This document shows positions 17,054-24,892 of a stretch of 64,000 nt of DNA, one piece after another. Within the stretch, counting starts at the first letter, position 1. Every line of letters starts with the position of its first letter. The DNA lies in assembly GCA_963824225.1 (NCBI GenBank), contig CAWGOF010000003.1:1674001-1738000 (forward strand), in the 5' to 3' direction. A model generated the notes under the pieces. The model was not told where the DNA came from, did not search any database, and saw only the letters and a program-made list of their open reading frames with translations. The translations under genes were made by a program, and so were the position numbers. The stretch is from CAWGOF01 sp963824225. GTDB lineage: Bacteria; Acidobacteriota; Polarisedimenticolia; Polarisedimenticolales; Polarisedimenticolaceae.

Positions 17054-17940
17054 ACCCTGGGGGTCCAGGTCCGCTGGTCAGCTTGGGGCTTCCGGTGTTC
17101 AACGGCGAGCGGTTCGTCGGGCAAGCGCTCGACTCGATCGTGGCCCAGACCCACACGAATCTCGAGCTGACGATCTGCGACAACGCGTCGACCGATCGCA
17201 CGGAGTCGATCTGCCGCGCGTACGCCGAGCGCGACCGGCGGGTCCGGTACCACCGCAACCCCGAGAATCGCGGTCTGGCGTGGAACTTCAACCGCGTGCT
17301 CGAGCTGTCGAGCGGTCCGTACTTCAAGTGGGTGGCCTACGACGACGTGTGCGCTCCCGAATACGTCGCCCGCTGCGTCGAGGTGCTCGAGCGCGAGCCG
17401 TCCGTCGTCCTGTGCTACACGCGCGCGATCCTCATCGACGACCAGGGCGCGCGCGTCGGCGAATGCGTCGACGGCTGCCACGCGGTCTCGCCCAGCCCGA
17501 GCGCGCGGCTGCGGATCCTGATCAGCAACCTGCGCCTGTCGAACCCGATGTTCGGCGTCATCCGAACGCAAGCTCTCGGGCCGACGCCGCTCGGGAGCTA
17601 CGTCGCCTCGGACGTGGTGCTGCTCGTCGAGCTCGCGTTGCGCGGCGGGATCTACGAGGTTCCGGATCGGCTGTTCTCGAGACGCGAGCACCGCGAGCGC
17701 GTGTCGCGGAGTCATGCGGACCTCGACGATCAGGCGACCGTGTACGACCCGACGAACGCCGGCAAGGTCCATCGGCTGAACTGGAGGCTGCTGCGCGAGC
17801 ACCTGGCGTCGATCCGGCGCGTGCCGATGAGTCCGAGGGAGCGGATGCGGTGCTACGCGTACATCGCGAAGGTGTTCCGGTGGAGGTGGGCGCGCCTCTG
17901 GTCGGAGCTCGGAGGACCGACCCGGCGTTCCGTCAGGTAG
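17050..17940 (+). CDS. Family 2 glycosyltransferase
   Basis: GT-A fold glycosyltransferase of 296 residues. The N-terminal domain has the GT2 pattern: VSLGLPVFNGERFVGQALDS, the D-N-A-S-T-D-R-T loop near residue 47 and the acidic F-K-W-V-A-Y-D-D motif near residue 95 that coordinates the metal and nucleotide sugar. No membrane helices are evident, so it probably works at the inner face of the membrane on a lipid-linked glycan. It overlaps the epimerase by 4 bp (ATGA) and closes the operon; a weak AGGTAG/CTACCT hairpin follows the stop. Confidence 0.9.
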   Translation: MNPGGPGPLVSLGLPVFNGERFVGQALDSIVAQTHTNLELTICDNASTDRTESICRAYAERDRRVRYHRNPENRGLAWNFNRVLELSSGPYFKWVAYDDVCAPEYVARCVEVLEREPSVVLCYTRAILIDDQGARVGECVDGCHAVSPSPSARLRILISNLRLSNPMFGVIRTQALGPTPLGSYVASDVVLLVELALRGGIYEVPDRLFSRREHRERVSRSHADLDDQATVYDPTNAGKVHRLNWRLLREHLASIRRVPMSPRERMRCYAYIAKVFRWRWARLWSELGGPTRRSVR

Positions 17941-18088
17941 GGAGTGTTTCTACCTACGAAGGAGTTTCTTACCCGGGCGCGCCGCGGACTTCGCCGGTCC
18001 GGTGGGCAAACTCCCGACATCGGCACCCGCGGAGGCGTGGCTCGGTTCTTGCTCGGCCGGTCGCGGGGGTCGCTCCGAGGATTCGCGC

Positions 18089-18841
18089 ATGAACGCTCGG
18101 CCGGTCGCGTGGTTGCTCGCCGCGCTCTGCGCCGTGGGCCCCGTCGATACGTCGGCGCGACCGACGGACCCGGCGAGGTCGTCGCGGGCGTCGAAGCCGC
18201 AAGGCAAGAGCGCAGCGTCCTACGACGTGTCCGGCAAGCGCTACCACGTGCTGCGCGATGCCAACGGGTACCGGGAGCGTGGGCTGGCGTCGTGGTACGG
18301 ACATCCGTTCCACGGTCGGCGGACCGCGAGCGGCGAGACGTACGACATGTACGCGTTGACCGCGGCGCATCGAACGCTGCCGATCCCGACCGACGTCGAG
18401 GTGAAGAACCCGCGCAACGGGAAGAAGGTGATCGTGCGCGTGAACGATCGTGGCCCGTTCGAGCGCGATCGGATCATCGATCTGTCGTACTCGGCGGCGC
18501 GGGCCCTCGGGCTGGTCCACGCCGGAACCGGGCTCGTCGAGATCCGCGCGCTCCGCGCCACGCGGCGCGGGTCGACGACCGCGCGGCCGCTGTACGTCCA
18601 GGTCGGCGCGTACGTCTCGCCGGCGAACGCCGCGCGCATGCGCGAACGGCTGGAGACGGCCGGATTCGACGGCGTCCTGGTGCGCGAAGGCTCGCTCGGA
18701 GCAGCGCGGCTGTCCCGCGTGCAGCTCGGGCCGGTCGCGAGTCTCGACGCGAGCGACCGACTGATCGAGCGCCTGGCCGGCCTCGGCATCCCCGATGCGT
18801 TCCTCGCGACCGGCGTCCGTCGCCCGTCGCGCGCGCCGTAG
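18089..18841 (+). CDS. rlpA: RlpA-type septal ring lytic transglycosylase with SPOR domain
   Basis: Exported protein of 250 residues: a signal peptide to about residue 24, a double-psi beta-barrel (residues 45-145) with GLASWYGHPFHGRRTASGE and VRVNDRGPFERDRIIDLSY, and a C-terminal SPOR-like domain (LYVQVGAYVSPANAARM, residues 165-240). RlpA proteins cleave denuded glycan strands; the GLASWYG...N-D-R-G-P-F pattern includes the catalytic Asp. SPOR domains bind denuded peptidoglycan at division sites. ATG 18089 begins the signal peptide. It ends one base from the end of a second RlpA gene on the opposite strand. Confidence 0.9.
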   Translation: MNARPVAWLLAALCAVGPVDTSARPTDPARSSRASKPQGKSAASYDVSGKRYHVLRDANGYRERGLASWYGHPFHGRRTASGETYDMYALTAAHRTLPIPTDVEVKNPRNGKKVIVRVNDRGPFERDRIIDLSYSAARALGLVHAGTGLVEIRALRATRRGSTTARPLYVQVGAYVSPANAARMRERLETAGFDGVLVREGSLGAARLSRVQLGPVASLDASDRLIERLAGLGIPDAFLATGVRRPSRAP

Positions 18842-18842
18842 T

Positions 18843-19328
18843 TCAGGGTCGCGTGCCGACGGCGCGGACCTCGACCATCCCGGTACCCGGACCGACGAGA
18901 TCGAGCGCTTCTGCCGCAGCGAAGGACAGATCGATGATCCGGTCGTCGAGGAACGGTCCGCGATCGTTGACCCGAACGACAATCGTCTTGCCGTTCCGGA
19001 GGTTCGTGACCTCGACGTCGGTCGGGATCGGCAGGGTTTTGTGCGCGGCGGTCAGCGCGTGCATGTCGTAGATCTCGCCGCTGGCGGTCGGGTTCCCGTG
19101 GAAGCTTCCGCCGTACCACGAGGCGATCCCGCGCTGGGAGAACCCGTCGGCTGTGCGGAGGATGTGGTAGCGCTGCCCGAACAGCTCGTAGGACGTCGGT
19201 TTGCGCCGCGCCGTCCGCGTCGGGCTTTGCGCGAGCGGCTCGGCGATCGTGGCCAGGCCCACGAGGATCGACAGCGCCAGGCGACGCCGCCAGCGTGCTA
19301 CCCGTTCGATCTCGTGATTCGTCGCCAT
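18843..19328 (-). CDS. RlpA-like double-psi beta-barrel protein without SPOR domain
   Basis: Exported protein of 161 residues with an N-terminal hydrophobic signal (RLALSILVGLATIAEPLAQ), then an RlpA double-psi barrel with GIASWYGGSFHGNPTASGE and VRVNDRGPFLDDRIIDLSF. It is clearly paralogous to the gene it faces (same YDV/YELFG-x-RYHxLR lead-in, same core) but lacks the SPOR domain, so it may not be targeted to septa in the same way. AGGAAGGA precedes the ATG. The two genes meet tail to tail with a single base between stops. Confidence 0.88.
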   Translation of the reverse strand: MATNHEIERVARWRRRLALSILVGLATIAEPLAQSPTRTARRKPTSYELFGQRYHILRTADGFSQRGIASWYGGSFHGNPTASGEIYDMHALTAAHKTLPIPTDVEVTNLRNGKTIVVRVNDRGPFLDDRIIDLSFAAAEALDLVGPGTGMVEVRAVGTRP

Positions 19329-19494
19329 GAGCTTGGTCCTTCCTGCTCACAGCCGGTACTCGGCGCACGGCGACCTCACAACGCCCGATTTCGTCGGGCG
19401 CGCACCGACTCCGCCCGAAAGACCAACTCCGCCGACTCTGGCACCGCCGATTACGGGAACGCAATCGAGTGCTCGCTCGCATCGCGCTGTAGCG

Positions 19495-20385
19495 CTACGA
19501 GCCGCAGCGTGAGAGCAGCGCGACCAGGTCCGCCACGCGGTCGGGGGAGGTGTTCAGGCGCAGGGCGCGCTCCGCCGCCTCGCGCGCGGCCTCGACGTTT
19601 CCGACGCGCAGCCGACCCTCGGCGAGGCGGGCCTGGCACCGCGCGCTGTCGCGGAACAGAGCGCAGTTGACCTCGAACAGCTTCACCGCTTCGGCCACTT
19701 CGCCGCGGTCGAGGAGCACCTCGGCGGCGGCGCCGAGCTCGCCTTCTCCGGAGACCAGACCTCGCACCTCGCCGGCGAGCCCCCCGGCGCTGACGTTCTC
19801 GTCGCCCAGGAGACCGCTCTCGCGCCAGCGCCGGACCACCGGATAGGACCGGTAGTTCGGCTCGGGTGGTGTGCCGCTCAGGATCGCGAGCACGTCGCGT
19901 TCGAGCGACAGGACCGGGAACTCGACCAGCCGCGCGACCTCTTTCCCCGCTCGGCGCACGATCAGCGTCGGAACGCGGTAGATCTCGAGGCCCGCCTCCT
20001 CGCCTCCGGGCGAGCGCTTCTGCTGGCCCTCGACCGCGTCGACTCCGATCAGCTCGATGCGCTCGCGCGGAAACCCCATCTCGTCGAGTAGCTTGACCAG
20101 CCGCGGCACCTGGTAGCGGCTGTCGCCGCACCACGTACCGAAGAACAGCGCGAGCGTGACGTCCTGCCGGTCGACGTCGCGCAACGCCTGCAGCACCGCA
20201 GGCTGCGGCCGGTACGCCACGTACGCCTGGTGAAACCACTCGGCGAACGGGGGCTCTTCGATCTGCTGCACGGTGCACTTGCCGAGCAGCTTCGGCGGCT
20301 CGACGGCCGGAGCCTGCTCCACCGCGACCAGCGGCCGCGCCACGGACAACAACACCAGGGCCACGATCGGACCGCTCCCTCGCAT
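19495..20385 (-). CDS. Exported thioredoxin-like protein with C-terminal helical repeats
   Basis: Periplasmic protein of 296 residues. After the signal peptide (to about residue 22), a thioredoxin fold spans residues 45-165, with LALFFGTWCGDSRYQVPRL at the active-site position. The motif W-C-G-D-S has one Cys rather than CXXC, so a classical disulfide exchange role is doubtful. The cis-Pro region YRVPTLIV is present. The last 90 residues look like TPR-type helices (GEVAEAVKLFEVNCALFRDSA). GGAGG 5 nt before ATG 20385 decides the start over a GTG two codons upstream. A substrate or partner cannot be named. Confidence 0.75.
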   Translation of the reverse strand: MRGSGPIVALVLLSVARPLVAVEQAPAVEPPKLLGKCTVQQIEEPPFAEWFHQAYVAYRPQPAVLQALRDVDRQDVTLALFFGTWCGDSRYQVPRLVKLLDEMGFPRERIELIGVDAVEGQQKRSPGGEEAGLEIYRVPTLIVRRAGKEVARLVEFPVLSLERDVLAILSGTPPEPNYRSYPVVRRWRESGLLGDENVSAGGLAGEVRGLVSGEGELGAAAEVLLDRGEVAEAVKLFEVNCALFRDSARCQARLAEGRLRVGNVEAAREAAERALRLNTSPDRVADLVALLSRCGS

Positions 20386-20493
20386 GCGCACCTCCGGTCA
20401 CGGTGGACCGACCCTGGTGTACATCGGCTCGCGGCCGCGCGGCGTAAGTGTCGAGTAAAAGCGGTAGGATCAGCGTCACCGAGGAGGTGTGAC

Positions 20494-21591
20494 GTGACGC
20501 TACGCGAGACCGCCCCGCTCCTGTACGCCGCGCTGCTGGCCGTGTTCGTCTGGCTCGCAGCACGCGTTCTCGGACCGTTCCTGCCCGGAATCACGTGGGC
20601 CGCCGTCCTCGTGGTAGTGTTCCGGCCGCTTCACGACCGCGTCAAGGTCGAGCTCGGCGGACGGGCATGGCTCGCCTCGCTGCTGCTGACGGTGCTCGTC
20701 GCGCTCCTGGTCGTCGTCCCGATCGTCATCGCCGCCGTGCGGGTGACCAACGCGGCGATCGACGCGTATCAGTGGACGCAGACGGCGTACGAGCAACAAG
20801 GTGCGGATCTCGGGGTTCGCGAGCGCTGGCCGTGGGTCGAGGACGCGATCACCCGGGCCTCGGAGCTCGTCGGCGTCGCCCACATCGACGTGCAGGCCGC
20901 GGCGCTCGACCTGGCCAAGCGGGTCAGCTCGTTCGTCGCGGCCAAGGCCCCCAGCGTCCTCGGTGGCGCGTTCGGGCTCGCGTTCTCGTTCATCGTCATG
21001 CTGTTCATGATGGTCTCGTTCTTCCACCACGGCCCAGCCCTCGCGCACACGCTGGCGAGCGTGCTTCCCATTCCACGGTCGGACGCGATCCGGATCCTGA
21101 ACGAGCTGGCGATCATGACGCGCAGCGTGTTCGTCAGCGTGAGCCTGACCGCGCTGATCCAGGCGGCGCTCACCGTGCTCGGGTTCCTCGTCCTCGGCGT
21201 CGGCAACGCGTTCACGCTCGGCGCCGTGGTGTTCTTCGTCTCGGTGCTCCCCGGAGGACCGGGCGTCGTGTGGCTTCCGGTCGCGATCTACCTGGCCGCG
21301 ACCGGACATCCCGGTAAGGCGCTGCTGCTCGTGGTGTGGGGCGGCGGGGTCGTCGGCACGATCGACAACTTCCTCCGCCCGTACTTCGCGCGAGGCGGCG
21401 TCAAGCTGCCGACGGCGCTGCTCGTGCTCGGCCTGATCGGAGGCGCGGTCGCGTTCGGCCTCGTCGGGCTGTTCCTCGGTCCGATCGTCCTGTACGTTCT
21501 GCGCGAGCTGGCCACCGTGACGCGTCGCGAGGTGTACGGCGAGCCGGTGGACGACGTGGGTCCCCCGGTGCCCGCTGCACCGGTGTCGTGA
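20494..21591 (+). CDS. AI-2E family transporter
   Basis: Inner-membrane protein of 365 residues of the PerM/TqsA (AI-2E exporter) family. Paired N-terminal helices (LLYAALLAVFVWLAARVLG; ITWAAVLVVVFRPLHDRV), a soluble insertion (residues 80-150) and a C-terminal block with the family-typical D-N-F-L-R-P and KLPTALLVLGLIGGAVAFG are seen. Members export small molecules or act in sodium/proton exchange; real AI-2 transport is shown for few. GAGGAGG six nt before GTG 20494 sets the start. The stop overlaps the start of the next gene (GTGA). Confidence 0.88.
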   Translation: MTLRETAPLLYAALLAVFVWLAARVLGPFLPGITWAAVLVVVFRPLHDRVKVELGGRAWLASLLLTVLVALLVVVPIVIAAVRVTNAAIDAYQWTQTAYEQQGADLGVRERWPWVEDAITRASELVGVAHIDVQAAALDLAKRVSSFVAAKAPSVLGGAFGLAFSFIVMLFMMVSFFHHGPALAHTLASVLPIPRSDAIRILNELAIMTRSVFVSVSLTALIQAALTVLGFLVLGVGNAFTLGAVVFFVSVLPGGPGVVWLPVAIYLAATGHPGKALLLVVWGGGVVGTIDNFLRPYFARGGVKLPTALLVLGLIGGAVAFGLVGLFLGPIVLYVLRELATVTRREVYGEPVDDVGPPVPAAPVS

Positions 21592-22745
21592 CACACTGCC
21601 GCGCCGTGCGCAGGCTTCTCACCGGTTCCGTGCTCTGCGTCGCGATCGCCGGCTCGTCGGCGGCGACCGCAGATCCTGCCGCACCGTCGAAGTTTCGCTC
21701 CGACGAGGACGGCTGGTTCGACGTGAGCGCGTTCCTCGACGAGAAGTACGGGTTCCTTCCGCTGCTCGTGCCGATCACCGAGCCGGCGGTGGGCTACGGG
21801 GCCGCGGGCGGACTCGCGTTCCTCGACCGGCCGCTGGGAGCGGCGATCGGCGGCCACGACCGTCCGGACATCGCGTTCGTCGGGGGCCTGGGCACGGAAA
21901 ACAACACGTGGGGCGCGCTCGCCGGGGACATGCGGTACTGGCTCGACGGGCGGCTGCAGACGCTCGCCGGGTTCCTCTACTCGTCGTTCAACCTCGACTT
22001 CTACGGGATCGGCGAGGACGCGGACCTCGGTGGTGAGGCGCTGCGCTACAACCTCGAGCCGAAGGGCGGGATGCTGCAGGCCAAGTACCGGATCGCCGAC
22101 ACGCACGTCTGGGCCGGCTTGGGCTACGCGTTCGTCACCACGCAGGTCGCGTTCGACGCGCCCCCCGGAACGGCCGGGCTCCCGGAGTTCCGGAGCGAGA
22201 CCGACCTCGGCGGGCTGACGCCGTCTCTTACCTACGACACGCGCGACAACATCTTCACCCCGACCCGCGGGACGTACGTCGAGGGATCGGTGGGCCTGTT
22301 CGGCGAGGCGCTCGGCGGCGACGACGAGTTCCAGCGCGCCCGCATCATCGGGATGCAGTTCCTGAAGCCCGGAGCGCCATGGTATCTCGGGTTTCGCGCC
22401 GACGCGAGCTTCAGCTTCGGCGACGTGCCGTTCTACCTTCGCCCGTTCGTCTACCTGCGTGGGGTGCCCGCGTTGCGCTACCAGGGGGAGGAGGTGGCGC
22501 AGCTCGAGGCCGAGCTGCGCTGGCAGTTCTGGAAGCGTTGGAGCGCGGTGGGCTTCACCGGGGTCGGCGCCGCATGGAGCGATCTAGCACCCGACGACGA
22601 CTCGCAGTCGGCGACGACGGTCGGTACCGGGTTCCGCTACGAGATCGCGCGCAAGTACGGGATCCACATGGGCCTCGACGTGGCGTTCGGACCGGAGGAC
22701 ACGGTGTTCTACATCCAGTTCGGTAGCGCCTGGGTCCGGCCATGA
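21588..22745 (+). CDS. Omp85-superfamily (BamA/TamA-like) outer membrane barrel without POTRA
   Basis: Exported protein of 385 residues with a signal peptide ending near ATADP and no POTRA repeats. The barrel is typical of bacterial surface-antigen domains: PSLTYDTRDNIFTPTRGTYVEGS near residue 210 (split here as PSLTYDTRDN and FTPTRGTYVEGS) and a final strand ending in an aromatic-rich FYIQFGSAW region. The FTPTRG motif is the Omp85 'D-N-x-x-x-P-x-x-G' strand signature. GTG 21588 overlaps the AI-2E-family gene; a GTG at 21606 would also give a good signal peptide. It may insert or transport lipids or proteins; the substrate is unknown. Confidence 0.8.
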   Translation: MTHCRAVRRLLTGSVLCVAIAGSSAATADPAAPSKFRSDEDGWFDVSAFLDEKYGFLPLLVPITEPAVGYGAAGGLAFLDRPLGAAIGGHDRPDIAFVGGLGTENNTWGALAGDMRYWLDGRLQTLAGFLYSSFNLDFYGIGEDADLGGEALRYNLEPKGGMLQAKYRIADTHVWAGLGYAFVTTQVAFDAPPGTAGLPEFRSETDLGGLTPSLTYDTRDNIFTPTRGTYVEGSVGLFGEALGGDDEFQRARIIGMQFLKPGAPWYLGFRADASFSFGDVPFYLRPFVYLRGVPALRYQGEEVAQLEAELRWQFWKRWSAVGFTGVGAAWSDLAPDDDSQSATTVGTGFRYEIARKYGIHMGLDVAFGPEDTVFYIQFGSAWVRP

Positions 22746-22752
22746 ACCAGCG

Positions 22753-24447
22753 TCACGGGCAGTCGTGGCCATAGAGCTGGAGCGACCAGGGCGTGCACGA
22801 CGCGCCGCTGACGTAGCGCACCTCGACCCAGTAATCGAAGCCGTCGTCGCCGCTCGAGTCGACGTTCGACGGGATCACGATGTCGGTCACGCCCGCGGCG
22901 TTCGTCGACGACCCGGCGAGCGTGTTGCACGGGCGGTACACGTACAGGTCGTAGTTGACGCCCGCGGGGACGACCAGGCGGACCTGGTGTTCCACGCTGG
23001 CCGACAGACACGCCGACTGCTCGCGGACCCGCGAGCGGAACCACGCCGAAGCCGTCCCCGTGTAGTTCGCGAAGTTGTCCCAGTTCAGATTCCCGGGGCA
23101 GCCGATGCCGCACTGCGTGTCGCCGTCGTACGTGCCGGCGTTGATCGCGCCGATACAGGCGCCGCCCGCGGTCGCATGGGCCACTTCGCAACCGTTCGAG
23201 GCGTCGCCGTCGCAGGTCGAGAAGCCGGCGTCGCAGCCGGTGAGCGCGCAGGTTCCATTCGGGCAGCTCTCGGTCGCGTTGGGTAGGTCGCACGCCGTGT
23301 CGCACGCGCCGCAGTGCTCGAGCGTCGTGAGGGACGACTCGCAGCCGTTCGCTGCGTCGTCGTCGCACGAGCCCCAGCGGAACGCGCACGAGGGCTGGCA
23401 CGCCGCGCCCGCGCACGACGTCGTGCCGTGCGGGTTCGTGCACGCCAGGCCGCACGTGCCGCAGTTCGCCATGTCGGTCGCCAGGTTGCGGCAAACGTTC
23501 GAGCAGCACGCGTCGTGGAAGCACTCGGTGTCGGATACGCAGAACTGGCCGTCGGCGAGCAGGCACAGCCCGCTCGGGCCATCGCAGACTCGCGGGCCCG
23601 AGCACTGCGTGTTCGTGACGCAGCTCGTGTAGCACTGGGCGCTCGCCGCGTTGCACGCGTACGCGCCGCAGCTCACGACCCCGCCATCGGCGCAGCTCCC
23701 GGCGCCGTCGCACGTGTCGAGCAGGTTGAGCGACCCGCTACCGGCGCAGCTCGGTTGCGCGCACGTCGTTCCCTGGGCATACAGCGCACACGAGCGCTGT
23801 CCCGAGCACTGTCCCGTCCGGCCGCACGTCGCCGCGGCTTCGGTGTTGCACTCGTTGCCGGGGTCCTGTCCCACCGGGATCGGGTCGCAGAACCCGACGC
23901 GGCCGGCGCTCGCGCAGGTCTCGCACGTCCCGTTGCACCGCGCGTTGCAGCACACGCCGTCCGTGCAGAACCCGCCTTCGCATGCGGCGTCGTCCGCGCA
24001 GGCCAGGCCCGCGGCGATCGAGCACGAGGCACCGCTGCGCGGGACGAGCGCCGAGTCGACGCCCAGGGTTCCCCCGCACTTGTTCTTGACCCGCACGAGG
24101 TAGTACGAGATGCCGGTTGCGGCGGAGCTGTCCTGGGCCGTCGGGTTGCTCCCGTTGGCGTAGAGACACACGGCGGAGCCGAACCCCTGGGGGCTCGTCG
24201 CCCGCAGCACGTCGTACAGGACCTGCGTGCCCCCCGATGATGCGGGTGCCCCCCAGGTCAGCGTGGTCACACCTTTGCCCGAGAGCGTCAGCGTCGGCGC
24301 TGCCGAGGGCAGCGCCCAAACGCTCGCGTCCTCCGGCCGGCAGTCGTCCGCGTCGGCCACGCCGTCGCCGTCGAGATCGGCGGCGGCAGGGCTGAAGCCG
24401 AGGATCGCCACCGGGATCAACAGCCACCCGGGGGATCGTGCGTGCAC
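22753..24447 (-). CDS. Secreted Cys-rich multi-module protein
   Basis: Exported protein of 564 residues from a GTG at 24447 preceded by GGGGGGC. After the signal peptide come a DLDGDGVADADDC calcium-loop segment, an Fn3-like module (residues 45-130, ending SYYLVRVKNKCGGTLG), about 250 residues of Cys-rich repeats (G-F-C-x-D-G-V-C-C, C-x-x-D-x-E-C types, DDDAANGCESSL) and a C-terminal beta domain (VEHQVRLVVPAGVNYDLYVY) like pre-peptidase C-terminal domains. Such architectures are frequent in myxobacterial and related secretomes, probably as surface or matrix proteins. Its end faces the Omp85 gene with 7 bp between. An AGCCCC/GGGGCT inverted repeat precedes the start. Confidence 0.75.
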   Translation of the reverse strand: MHARSPGWLLIPVAILGFSPAAADLDGDGVADADDCRPEDASVWALPSAAPTLTLSGKGVTTLTWGAPASSGGTQVLYDVLRATSPQGFGSAVCLYANGSNPTAQDSSAATGISYYLVRVKNKCGGTLGVDSALVPRSGASCSIAAGLACADDAACEGGFCTDGVCCNARCNGTCETCASAGRVGFCDPIPVGQDPGNECNTEAAATCGRTGQCSGQRSCALYAQGTTCAQPSCAGSGSLNLLDTCDGAGSCADGGVVSCGAYACNAASAQCYTSCVTNTQCSGPRVCDGPSGLCLLADGQFCVSDTECFHDACCSNVCRNLATDMANCGTCGLACTNPHGTTSCAGAACQPSCAFRWGSCDDDAANGCESSLTTLEHCGACDTACDLPNATESCPNGTCALTGCDAGFSTCDGDASNGCEVAHATAGGACIGAINAGTYDGDTQCGIGCPGNLNWDNFANYTGTASAWFRSRVREQSACLSASVEHQVRLVVPAGVNYDLYVYRPCNTLAGSSTNAAGVTDIVIPSNVDSSGDDGFDYWVEVRYVSGASCTPWSLQLYGHDCP

Positions 24448-24478
24448 TGGAGCCCCCCTATCGGGGCTAAGTATACGG

Positions 24479-24874
24479 CTAACCGGCGCGCGATTCGGGC
24501 CCGAGTCGGGACAGGTGGGTCAGCGCGCACCTCCATCGGCCGTCTTGCCGGACGAACACGCAGGACACGCGCTCGACCTCGCGGAACTTCTGTCCGCGGA
24601 ACTGTCCGCCGGACACGCCGCGCGCCAGCATCACCGCCGCATCGGCGAAGACCCGGACCTCGAGGTCGTGGGTCTCCATCACGTCGTGGGTCAGCGCTCC
24701 CGAGCGCACGAGGCCGAGAAACGTCGCCTTGTCCGTGACCGCGCCGTCCGAGCCCACGATCCTCCAGTCGTCGGTCATGAACTCGCCGATCGCCTCGGGC
24801 TCGTTCGCGACCATCGCGCGGTCCCAGTCGTGCGCGACGTCGATCAGCGCGGCGTTCCTCGGGCTTTCCTCCAT
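24479..24874 (-). CDS. NTF2-like (DUF4440/SnoaL type) protein
   Basis: Small cytosolic protein of 131 residues with the NTF2-like order: an N-terminal helix (ALIDVAHDWDRAMVANEPEA), TDDWRIVGSDGAVTDKATF, then beta strands (VRVFADAAVMLARGV; SCVFVRQDGRWRCALTHLS). Family members bind small ligands or act as isomerases or dehydratases; no specific reaction can be read. ATG 24874 lies 7 nt after a minus-strand TATCGT hexamer with no Shine-Dalgarno, suggesting leaderless translation. It diverges from the DNA ligase gene with 18 bp between start codons. Confidence 0.75.
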   Translation of the reverse strand: MEESPRNAALIDVAHDWDRAMVANEPEAIGEFMTDDWRIVGSDGAVTDKATFLGLVRSGALTHDVMETHDLEVRVFADAAVMLARGVSGGQFRGQKFREVERVSCVFVRQDGRWRCALTHLSRLGPESRAG

Positions 24875-24880
24875 GACGGG

Positions 24881-24887
24881 TACGATA
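24881..24887. promoter_or_regulatory. Symmetric -10 shared by NTF2-like gene and DNA ligase
   Basis: TACGATA gives TACGAT on the plus strand, six bases before the ligase ATG (24893), and TATCGT on the minus strand, seven bases before the NTF2-like ATG (24874). Both starts would be at about +1 of their transcripts. There is no room for ribosome sites in the 18-bp gap. No convincing -35 on either side. Confidence 0.5.
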
Positions 24888-24892
24888 CACGC

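Noticed and set aside
17935..17955. AGGTAG/CTACCT hairpin after the GT2 gene as a terminator
   Set aside because: Six-bp stem with a nine-base loop and no U-tract; too weak to list as a feature.
19382..19400. CGCCCGA-TTTCG-TCGGGCG hairpin as a terminator
   Set aside because: It lies about 95 bases after the only gene that could use it and has no U-run; kept only as a weak structure.
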